Assembly (NCBI GenBank): GCA_964395065.1
Contig: CAYNAM010000070.1
Span: forward strand, 1-12,829
Length of the DNA stretch: 12,829 nt
Source: Entomomonas sp964395065
GTDB lineage: Bacteria; Pseudomonadota; Gammaproteobacteria; Pseudomonadales; Pseudomonadaceae
Reading direction: 5' to 3'
Below, in pieces: positions 6,325 to 12,829 of this stretch. The notes beneath the pieces are model-generated. The model worked only from the letters and a program-made list of their open reading frames with translations. It searched no databases and was not told the origin of the DNA. The position numbers and the translations under genes are program-made. Position 1 is the stretch's first letter. Each line of letters starts with the position of its first letter.

Positions 6325-9300
6325 TTAATCGGCAACAATCGCTTTATGCAAGGTATTAATGTATTGGGGAATGCAGGCCACGTTATCGCCAAACACCTCA
6401 GTCCAATCATAACTGTCAAAGGGTGCTTCATTGGTGAGGATATCGGGGGTAATATCCCCGTTTTCATTGACGTAGTTAATAATGGTTTTTAAATACTCTT
6501 GCTGTTGGGCATTCAAAATATGTTCAGATAAAAAGGCGCTAAAGCGTTGCTCGGCAATGCTGACATCAAGGCCAATAATCGAGCGAATAAAAATCGCCAC
6601 ATTACCCTCAGCCATAGTGCTTTGCGTTTGTTTTTTATAATCGTCTTGCGAACCGAGATCGCCATGCCAGAGAATCTGCTCAAGCGCCTCAATATCGTTT
6701 TGAGTCAGCGGTTCTAACTGGCGTATTTTTTGAATCACAGGGCTGTCTGAATGTTGGGTTAGGTAATCAATCACTTTTTGTTTGTAGGTTCTGATGGAGG
6801 GGATGGTGTCAGCCTCGCCCATGTCCTCAATAAAATCATCTATATTGATTGTAAAGGTTTGCCCCGTGGCATCTTCAGCGAGGTATTTCATCAAATCACG
6901 CAACTCAATACGAATATATTCGAGTTTATCAAGGCGTAAGTCACGCCAGAATGCGTCTGTGAGCACCTCGCTAATTAACTCAATTTTAGCCCTCACCTCT
7001 TTAATCGTGCCTTTTTCATACAGCGCTTTGAGCAAGTTAATCACCGCTTGCTGGCTTTTGCCTGCTTTTTTGGCTTTATTCAGCAAACTTAACTGAATAT
7101 TTAAAATGAGTAAATCAAACTTCTTAGCACTTTCATCCTCTTGGGTGGGCGTTAAAATAGGCGCGATATAGCTTTTTAACTCATTGATCGAAATTAGTGA
7201 AAGGCAAACCCAGCTGGCGGTTTGATGGTATTTATCCACATAAAGCTGCTGCTTACGCACATTAATATGATGAGGGTTTAAGCTGGCTAACTGGCTTTTT
7301 AATTGTTCTTTTAGCCGATCATGAAAGTCTTTGGCGTAGTCATCTTGCTGGTATTGGGTGGATTGCAGCTCAAAAGCGATGTCGGTTTTAATGTTGTAAA
7401 GCCGTGCGGTAAGGCTTAGGGCTGGCTTGGCATCACTGCCTTGTGGGTTAAGCTCAAAAAAATCAAAGTTGGCGCAATAGTCAAAAATAAAGAATCGTTT
7501 TTTATCTTTACCTTTACCAAAAATATCGGGTGACAAGCGTGTACCACGGCCTAACATTTGAATGAATTTAATCTTTGATTTAACCTCTTTAAACAAAACA
7601 AGGTTCAAAATATCGGGTACATCAATCCCCGTGTCTAACATGTCAACCGAAACGGCAATTTGCGGCAGGGTATCGCGTTGCTCAAAGCGATCAATTAAAT
7701 CTTGGGCGTAGTTAACCGAGTAGTCAATTAACGCACAAAACTCAGCGCCATATTCAGGGTAAAGCTTTTCAAAGCGTTCAACAATCAATTGCGCATGCTT
7801 ATGGTTATACGCAAAGATAATGGTTTTACCAATCAGCTCACCGCTTTGTACTTTGAGGCCGTTGGTCATTAAATCTTGCAGAACCTTATCAACGGTATTC
7901 TCATTAAAAATGTATTTAAACAGCTCGCGGTTGGCAATATCGCGGGTATAGTCTTCATCGTCTATTTCATTGACCGTCGTTTCATATTCCCATACCTGTT
8001 CGAGTTGGTCTTGTTCCTCAGCACTTAGCTTGTTGTATTTAATACCTTGGCGTAGGTGATTAGTTTGTCGCTTAAAGCCTGTATAGGGTACAAGGTAGTG
8101 CTCAGCAACGGCTTCTTCTAATTCATAACTAAAGTTAGGAATACCTTGTTCTGCACCAAAAATCTGATAAGTACTGCGGTCAATCTCGCCCCGTGGCGTA
8201 GCGGTTAAACCAACCAGTAAACTGTCAAAGTAATCAAAAATAGCCCCAAAGCGTCCAAATATAGAGCGGTGGGCTTCGTCCACTATAATTAAATCAAAAC
8301 GCCCGATAGAGAAGTTTTTAACCTCGCTATCAATATGATTAATCATGGTATGGTAGGTGGAAAAAATAATGCGAGCATCTAAGTCTTTTTTACTTTTTTT
8401 ATCAGACAACACGCAGGTGGGCAAGCTTGGCAGTAATTTGGTAAAGTTTTTATGTGCCTGATTAACCAACGCGGTGCGATCGGCTAAAAATAAAATATTG
8501 GTAATCCAATTATTACGGTCCAATAACTCAATCAGTGAAGCTGAAACCCTTGTTTTACCCGTACCTGTTGCCATCACCAATAACGCACGGCGATGCTTTT
8601 TATTAAAATGCTCGCAAAGGGTAGTAATGGCTTGTTTTTGATAGGGGCGGTCAGTAATCGCGTTATTAATGGTCATGTCTGCGATATGGCTGCGTGCTTT
8701 GCGTTGCATAAGCAGCACTAAATCATTTTGAGTATGGTAGCCATACACCGTGCGTGAGGGGTAGCCGAGGTCATCAATAATAGAGGTTTGATAACCGTTG
8801 GTGTAATAAATAATAGGGCGAGTGCCGTATTTTTTTTCTAAACAATCGGCATAGAGAATAGCTTGGTGCTTGCCCTCAGAAACATCTTTACTGGTTTTTT
8901 TGGCTTCAATGAGCGCCAGCGGTGTGCCGTTATCGCCAAACAGCACATAATCCACATAGCCCTCGCCTGCATTGTTGGGCATACCCTCTACATTGATCTC
9001 AATACAAGCTTTGCCTGCTTGGATAAGCCCTTTTTTAGTGAGCACTTCCCAACCTGCTTCACGCAATTGTTGGTCAATATAAAATTGACGGGTTTCGGCC
9101 TCAGTAAAATACTGTGGGTTTTTGGCGTTGAGGGTATCTTTGGCGTTAAGCGTTGGCTTGCTCGCCATCACCTTTTTAGAGGGTTCTTGGGGTTGGCTCG
9201 GGGTAGCGGTGGGCGCTGCTGTTTGTGCCTCATTCAGCAAGCTTTGATCAAAGGGGGCAACCTGTGCCACTTCCCCCAGTTTGATTAATACAGCGCTGAC

Positions 9301-9651
9301 AAAGGTGTGCAAATGGGTCAGGGCAAATAACGCTTCTTGTGAGGTCACTTTTTCCGCATGGGCGGCATTATTGCCTGCGCGGCGAATATAGTGCAAGGCG
9401 TTCATTAACTCAGGGTTATTGATAAACTGCTTAAATCCCTCATAATCCACTAATTCAAAGAGGTTGGCTTGCTTGGTATGCGGCCAATTGTGCAGCAGAT
9501 ATATAATTTTTACGGTGTATTCTAAGGCTAGCCGTGCATTTAACGCTGAGGTTTTAGGGGCTTGTTTTTGGTTAGTCTCCGCTACATGGCAGTATTCATA
9601 CAACACCGAAAAATCGGCTAATGTGCGTAGAAAATCAAAATTTTGCTTCAT
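6325..9651 (-). CDS. hsdR: Type I restriction enzyme, R subunit (EcoEI-like) with N-terminal DUF4145
   Basis: This protein of 1108 residues is the motor and nuclease of a type I restriction complex: it translocates and cuts DNA lacking the host methyl mark. Residues 1-140 form a helical DUF4145 region, followed by a Pro/Ala-rich linker. The HSDR_N nuclease core shows D234 in GYVDYVLFG and E249-x-K251 in LIEAKK, the PD-(D/E)xK pattern. The helicase shows Walker A ATGTGKT (361-367), DEAH (458-461), GLTATP, and QMLGRGTR (698-705). The C-terminal third fits the EcoEI_R_C assembly region. All key motifs are intact, so it looks functional. It is the last gene of the hsdM-hsdS-hsdR operon. The start has an AAGGTGG site six bases upstream and lies 26 bases after hsdS. 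Its 3' end faces the T6SS block. Confidence 0.95.
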   Translation of the reverse strand: MKQNFDFLRTLADFSVLYEYCHVAETNQKQAPKTSALNARLALEYTVKIIYLLHNWPHTKQANLFELVDYEGFKQFINNPELMNALHYIRRAGNNAAHAEKVTSQEALFALTHLHTFVSAVLIKLGEVAQVAPFDQSLLNEAQTAAPTATPSQPQEPSKKVMASKPTLNAKDTLNAKNPQYFTEAETRQFYIDQQLREAGWEVLTKKGLIQAGKACIEINVEGMPNNAGEGYVDYVLFGDNGTPLALIEAKKTSKDVSEGKHQAILYADCLEKKYGTRPIIYYTNGYQTSIIDDLGYPSRTVYGYHTQNDLVLLMQRKARSHIADMTINNAITDRPYQKQAITTLCEHFNKKHRRALLVMATGTGKTRVSASLIELLDRNNWITNILFLADRTALVNQAHKNFTKLLPSLPTCVLSDKKSKKDLDARIIFSTYHTMINHIDSEVKNFSIGRFDLIIVDEAHRSIFGRFGAIFDYFDSLLVGLTATPRGEIDRSTYQIFGAEQGIPNFSYELEEAVAEHYLVPYTGFKRQTNHLRQGIKYNKLSAEEQDQLEQVWEYETTVNEIDDEDYTRDIANRELFKYIFNENTVDKVLQDLMTNGLKVQSGELIGKTIIFAYNHKHAQLIVERFEKLYPEYGAEFCALIDYSVNYAQDLIDRFEQRDTLPQIAVSVDMLDTGIDVPDILNLVLFKEVKSKIKFIQMLGRGTRLSPDIFGKGKDKKRFFIFDYCANFDFFELNPQGSDAKPALSLTARLYNIKTDIAFELQSTQYQQDDYAKDFHDRLKEQLKSQLASLNPHHINVRKQQLYVDKYHQTASWVCLSLISINELKSYIAPILTPTQEDESAKKFDLLILNIQLSLLNKAKKAGKSQQAVINLLKALYEKGTIKEVRAKIELISEVLTDAFWRDLRLDKLEYIRIELRDLMKYLAEDATGQTFTINIDDFIEDMGEADTIPSIRTYKQKVIDYLTQHSDSPVIQKIRQLEPLTQNDIEALEQILWHGDLGSQDDYKKQTQSTMAEGNVAIFIRSIIGLDVSIAEQRFSAFLSEHILNAQQQEYLKTIINYVNENGDITPDILTNEAPFDSYDWTEVFGDNVACIPQYINTLHKAIVAD

Positions 9652-9677
9652 CCCTAACCACCTTTGTTATACGTGCC

Positions 9678-10793
9678 CTAATTAAAATAGTTATCCATCG
9701 CCGAGTCAAATAAAAGTTGTGTTTCGGCAATGGACTGGTTAATTAATTCTTTTTGTTTTTCAATCGCTTCTATTTGCTTAGCAAATTGGTTTTGGAGGGG
9801 GAGAGGGGGGATAGGTATATTAAAATTTCTCATAGTCTTTAAGGAAACATTTTTTATTGTTGATCCTGTCGATTCTCCCTTAGCATATTCTAAGAAGTAA
9901 TTGGTTTTGAGTAAAGAGTATATGTATATTATACCTATATCGTTGTTAAGATTAAGATAACAAACGCTCTTTCCTAGCATAATTTTTTCTTGGTTATAAA
10001 AGGCGATATTTCCAATTGTTCCATTTATTGAAATTAGAATGGTGTTTTTGGTTAAATCTGTCTTATGCCGTTCGTACTCCTCTTTGCTAACTTTTTTTGT
10101 TGCTGTTGTAATAATAACTTTGCCATCTTTTAAATTATTACCATTGATAAAAAAATAATCGCCATTGTCTGTATATCTTGGTGTTCCATGTATCCCATCA
10201 CCAAGTTTAGACGTTAGTTCAAATAGTTTCTTTTTTATCCACCCCTTTTCATTTTCCACAGGATCACCAAACATATCGTAAAAAGTAGCTTGGGCGAGTT
10301 TGTCTAGCTCCTCGAGTTGGGCTTTCTTTTTCGTAATAATTGCCTGTAAGGTATCGAGCTCTTTTACGATTTGGTTTTGGATGGGGAGAGGGGGAATAGG
10401 TATTAAAATATTTCTTAAAGCTTGTTGATTCAGCTTCGGAACAACAGCACCTGTGATGTACTCATTTAAATCTTTATGATTCAGATAATAAATAACCCAT
10501 TGAGGAGAAGTAGTTTTATTTATTTCTAATACGTGGGCATGATTGTTAACCCAACATTTGCCAGTTACAAGGAATGATGTTTTATCATTAGCCCCCCATT
10601 TTGCACCATCCTCACCGACTAAAACAAAAAGTCCATCAAATATATAGTTATCTATGTAGTCTTGTATACCAGTTGCACCATAATAAGGATAAATACCAGA
10701 AACTCGATCTTTTTTTGTAATTGGTCTTCTTTTTGAGTCAAGAACTTTACAAATATCACCTAGTTTTTTTATCTCCCATCCCTGTTTATTCAT
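9678..10793 (-). CDS. hsdS: Type I restriction-modification specificity subunit
   Basis: HsdS binds the split target sequence and bridges two HsdM and two HsdR subunits. The protein of 371 residues has the usual two-fold layout. Each half starts with a Trp-Lys-x-Lys-Leu type segment (W6 and W185), continues with a variable target recognition domain, and ends with a nearly identical IPIPPLP(I/L)QNQ motif (from 131 and from 326) leading into a coiled-coil spacer. A TFYDMFGDP segment joins the halves. The recognition domains are visibly more AT-rich than the neighbouring genes, as is usual for exchanged domains. The ATG at 10793 overlaps the hsdM stop in ATGAATAA. A GTG at 10796 is an alternative start, adding one residue, and is slightly better spaced from the GAGGGG site. 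No frameshift or stop is seen. Confidence 0.93.
   Translation of the reverse strand: MNKQGWEIKKLGDICKVLDSKRRPITKKDRVSGIYPYYGATGIQDYIDNYIFDGLFVLVGEDGAKWGANDKTSFLVTGKCWVNNHAHVLEINKTTSPQWVIYYLNHKDLNEYITGAVVPKLNQQALRNILIPIPPLPIQNQIVKELDTLQAIITKKKAQLEELDKLAQATFYDMFGDPVENEKGWIKKKLFELTSKLGDGIHGTPRYTDNGDYFFINGNNLKDGKVIITTATKKVSKEEYERHKTDLTKNTILISINGTIGNIAFYNQEKIMLGKSVCYLNLNNDIGIIYIYSLLKTNYFLEYAKGESTGSTIKNVSLKTMRNFNIPIPPLPLQNQFAKQIEAIEKQKELINQSIAETQLLFDSAMDNYFN
9786..9818 (-). repeat. hsdS in-frame direct repeat, copy A (distal half)
   Basis: This block of 33 bases matches 10371-10403 at 31 of 33 positions and lies in the same codon phase, 585 bases (195 codons) away. It encodes the IPIPPLPLQNQ motif closing the second recognition domain. 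Identity is high at the DNA level although the sequence just outside diverges, so it could serve as a crossover site between the two halves of hsdS or with another hsdS. Confidence 0.85.
10371..10403 (-). repeat. hsdS in-frame direct repeat, copy B (proximal half)
   Basis: Partner of the block at 9786-9818, differing at two bases. It encodes IPIPPLPIQNQ after the first recognition domain. The block carries a C-rich run on the coding strand (G-rich on the + strand) unlike the AT-rich recognition domains around it. Confidence 0.85.
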
Positions 10794-12288
10794 CACTCAC
10801 TAACCCCTCATACTCAGCAATTGCCTGATCTATTTCTGTTTGTAGAGTTTTGATACGGGCGAGGATGACCTCGGGTTTTTCGTAGTCTATTTTGACCCGT
10901 TCCACTTCTTTGTATTTGTTGAGGGTGAGGTCGTAGCCATTGGCGATGATGTCCGACTTGGGCACAAAAAACGATTGCTCTTTACGTGTGCGGTTGGCCT
11001 CGTCGGCTAGGTGATGGTAACGCTGAATAATATCGGGGATGTCGTCGGCTTCTATTTTGCTGCGTTTGTCGTCGAGGCTGTAGCCATCGGCGCGCATGTC
11101 ATAAAACCAAACGTTATCAGTACCGCCGTTATCGGTTTTGGTAAAAATAAGAATGGCGGTAGACACCCCGGAGTAGGGTTTAAAGATGCCTGAAGGCATG
11201 GAGATAATCGCCTCAAGCTGTTGGTTATCCACCAGTTCTTTACGGATGGCGAGATGGGCTTTACTGCTACCAAACAGTACGCCATCAGGCACAATAGAGG
11301 CGCAACGCCCCCCTGCTTTTAAGATACGGGTAAATAGCCCTAAAAATAGCAGTTCTGTTTTTTTAGTTTTGCTGATGGCGAGCAGGCTTTTATCGACCAC
11401 TTCGTAATCAAGGCTACCTGTAAACGGGGGGTTAGCCAACACAAGGGAGTAGCAGTTTTTATCTGGGTTATCTTCTGAGAGGGAGTCTTGGTATTTGATG
11501 TTGGGGTTGTCTACGCCGTGCAGCATCATGTTCATTGCGCCAATTCGCAGCATGGTTTGGTCGGTATCAAACCCGTAGAACATGGTGTTTTTGTAGTGTT
11601 CGGCGTGTTGCTTATTGGCCAGCGCTTGTTTGTTGTGCTGGTGAATATAGGCGGCCGATTCAACAATAAAGCCTGCTGAGCCCATGGCAGGGTCGCAAAT
11701 GGTATCATCTAAACGGGGTTGCATCAGTTCAACCATAAGGCGAATAATATGGCGCGGGGTACGAAACTGCCCGTTTGTGCCGCTGGCGGCCATTTTGCCT
11801 AAGATGTATTCGTAGACGTCACCCATGGTGTCTTTATCGGTCATGTCGAGTTTGTCGATACCTGTGACGATTTTGGTAAGGGTGCGCTCGTTGGGAATCA
11901 TGAAGATAGCGTTATTCATGTAGCGGCTGAAGGCGCTGTCTTTTTCTGTATTGAGTGTTTTTATAAACACGAATACGTCATTACGCATGAGGTTGAACAT
12001 TTGGGTGGGGCTGATGTTTTTTAGGTAGCTCCAACGCAAGTGTTCGTAGGGAACGTTTTGTTCTGTTTCGGGGTTTTGCCATGTGTCGCCCATTTTAAAG
12101 ACGGGGTCTTTTAAGGTTCCACCCAGTAGCTTGGCATTGGCTTCGCGTTTTGTTTGGCTGTCATCGAGCATTTTGATAAAAAACAGGTAAGTCATTTGCT
12201 CAAGCACGGCAATGGAACTGGTTAAGCCTGCACTCCAAAAGGTATCCCAAATACTATCAATCTGATTTTTATGTTCGCCGGTAATCAT
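10786..12288 (-). CDS. hsdM: Type I restriction-modification DNA methyltransferase subunit (N6-adenine)
   Basis: The protein has 500 residues, a normal length for HsdM. It transfers a methyl group from S-adenosylmethionine to adenine within the site chosen by HsdS. The N-terminal helical domain is recognised by IDSIWDTFWSAGLTSS and the YLFFIKMLDD segment. The AdoMet-binding motif is DPAMGSAGF (residues 199-207) and the catalytic motif is NPPF (286-289), both intact. A C-terminal coiled region (LARIKTLQTEIDQAIAEYEGL) would contact HsdS. It is the first gene of the hsd operon and overlaps hsdS by eight bases. The start at 12288 fits the family N-terminus, but its ribosome binding site is weak (AAAG). 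Upstream are 66 noncoding bases and then the integrase gene on the same strand. Confidence 0.96.
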   Translation of the reverse strand: MITGEHKNQIDSIWDTFWSAGLTSSIAVLEQMTYLFFIKMLDDSQTKREANAKLLGGTLKDPVFKMGDTWQNPETEQNVPYEHLRWSYLKNISPTQMFNLMRNDVFVFIKTLNTEKDSAFSRYMNNAIFMIPNERTLTKIVTGIDKLDMTDKDTMGDVYEYILGKMAASGTNGQFRTPRHIIRLMVELMQPRLDDTICDPAMGSAGFIVESAAYIHQHNKQALANKQHAEHYKNTMFYGFDTDQTMLRIGAMNMMLHGVDNPNIKYQDSLSEDNPDKNCYSLVLANPPFTGSLDYEVVDKSLLAISKTKKTELLFLGLFTRILKAGGRCASIVPDGVLFGSSKAHLAIRKELVDNQQLEAIISMPSGIFKPYSGVSTAILIFTKTDNGGTDNVWFYDMRADGYSLDDKRSKIEADDIPDIIQRYHHLADEANRTRKEQSFFVPKSDIIANGYDLTLNKYKEVERVKIDYEKPEVILARIKTLQTEIDQAIAEYEGLVSDE

Positions 12289-12354
12289 GTCGCTATCTTT
12301 ATTTGTGTGTGATAACAGGTATTCTATAAGAAAATAGCGCTTAACTGTAGTGAA
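12289..12354 (-). promoter_or_regulatory. Possible hsdM promoter/operator region with an inverted repeat
   Basis: This short AT-rich spacer between the integrase stop and hsdM is the only noncoding place for an operon promoter. It contains an inverted repeat: CGCTATCTT at 12291-12299 and AAAATAGCG at 12331-12339, complementary at eight of nine positions with 31 bases between. On the - strand a TATAGAAT stretch (12321-12328) sits between the arms and could be a -10 element. I see no convincing -35 box. The repeat could be an operator, a hairpin or chance. Confidence 0.25.
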
Positions 12355-12829
12355 TTAATGGTTGATTAACTTGTGAATGTACTCACCCAGTTTATTCCAT
12401 GCTTCTTGCTTTTCAACTTGGTAACTATGGCGCTGATAAGTACGTTTTATTTTGTTTTCTTCTATATGATTTAAACAACGTTCTGCCACTTCGGGTAATA
12501 CGCCTAGTGCTGTCATTAATGTAGCCCCTGTTCTTCTTAAATCGTGAGGTGTCCACTTGCCATTAGGTAGACGCAATGCATCTGCCTTTTGTGTGCGTCC
12601 TGCGAGTATTTCTGTTTTAGTGTGCCGCTGACGATCGGTTAATTGTTTAGTAATTGTTTTTGAGTTTACAGCATCATTCTTTTTTGCATTAGGGTAACAC
12701 CAAATATATTCACCATTAACTGCCTCTAGACATCTAAATTGATCGAGGAGAAAATCAGACAAATAAACGGTATGCGGATGGCCATTTTTACTGTTCTCGG
12801 CAGGAATAGTCCATGTTCTTTTACCAAAA
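12355..12829 (-). CDS. Tyrosine recombinase/integrase, P4-like, C-terminal catalytic part (5' partial)
   Basis: The frame is open to the right edge of the window, so about 158 C-terminal residues are visible. A TTG at 12762 is internal, not the start. The visible start FGKRTWTIPAENSKNGHPHT matches the catalytic-domain beta hairpin with the conserved Lys. Then come TPHDLRRTGATLM, giving the HxxR box (H at 12544-12546, R at 12535-12537), LNH (H at 12466-12468), and TYQRH with the nucleophilic Tyr at 12436-12438. All catalytic residues within the visible part are intact. Such enzymes insert prophages, ICEs and genomic islands, often at tRNA genes. The gene is transcribed toward hsdM, 66 bases away, suggesting the restriction operon is cargo of this element. 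The attachment site is not visible; it may lie beyond the right edge. Confidence 0.9.
   Translation of the reverse strand, partial: FGKRTWTIPAENSKNGHPHTVYLSDFLLDQFRCLEAVNGEYIWCYPNAKKNDAVNSKTITKQLTDRQRHTKTEILAGRTQKADALRLPNGKWTPHDLRRTGATLMTALGVLPEVAERCLNHIEENKIKRTYQRHSYQVEKQEAWNKLGEYIHKLINH

Noticed and set aside
6092..6328. One continuous gene read straight through the Ns
   Set aside because: The right-hand portion in that frame is Pro/Thr-rich nonsense and would overlap the end of hsdR. The gap length is arbitrary, so the frame cannot be carried across.
6318..6337. Dyad at the convergent junction as a bidirectional terminator
   Set aside because: Only five continuous base pairs with a mismatch next to them, and no T-run on either strand.
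8386..8400. Runs of T6 and T7 in hsdR as a phase-variable tract
   Set aside because: Short runs from consecutive Lys codons in an AT-rich stretch; similar runs occur elsewhere in hsdS and hsdR, so nothing marks this one as special.
8863..9288. Open frame on the + strand opposite hsdR
   Set aside because: It lies wholly antisense to the well-supported nuclease domain of HsdR and shows no recognisable family or start signals.
12355..12762. Small complete gene starting at the TTG at 12762
   Set aside because: The same frame continues upstream to the window edge with clear integrase sequence, so the TTG is internal.

Overview
The window carries two functional blocks that converge on a 100-base run of Ns (6145-6244). 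Dense coding, a VgrG/DUF4123 pair and an EcoEI-type restriction system suggest a Gram-negative bacterium, most likely a gammaproteobacterium of moderate GC. No marker gene allows a finer placement.

Left block, + strand (1-6315): a type VI secretion system (T6SS) cargo module. It holds the C-terminal end of a VgrG spike protein, a DUF4123 adaptor whose start codon overlaps the vgrG stop by one base, and a very large protein of 1560 residues. I read that protein as the delivered effector. It has a beta-rich N-terminal region, two long Gln/Ala-rich coiled-coil arms flanking a small globular segment, and a C-terminal membrane-inserting region that recalls VasX-like pore-forming effectors. A further gene with its own ribosome binding site begins 11 bases downstream and runs into the Ns. 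A short C-terminal fragment of a gene emerges on the far side. The expected immunity gene would lie here.

Right block, - strand (12829-6325): the C-terminal part of a tyrosine integrase of the P4/prophage type, followed by a complete type I restriction-modification operon in the order hsdM-hsdS-hsdR. hsdM and hsdS overlap, and hsdS and hsdR are about 26 bases apart. HsdM methylates the target, HsdS chooses it through two recognition domains, and HsdR (DUF4145, nuclease, helicase and C-terminal assembly regions) cuts unmodified DNA. The integrase beside the operon suggests a mobile or formerly mobile defence island.

Taken together, an anti-competitor weapon (T6SS cargo) and an anti-phage or anti-plasmid system (type I R-M) meet tail to tail. 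The least described items are the 1560-residue effector candidate, the gapped gene or genes behind it, and the in-frame DNA repeats inside hsdS that could let recognition domains be shuffled.
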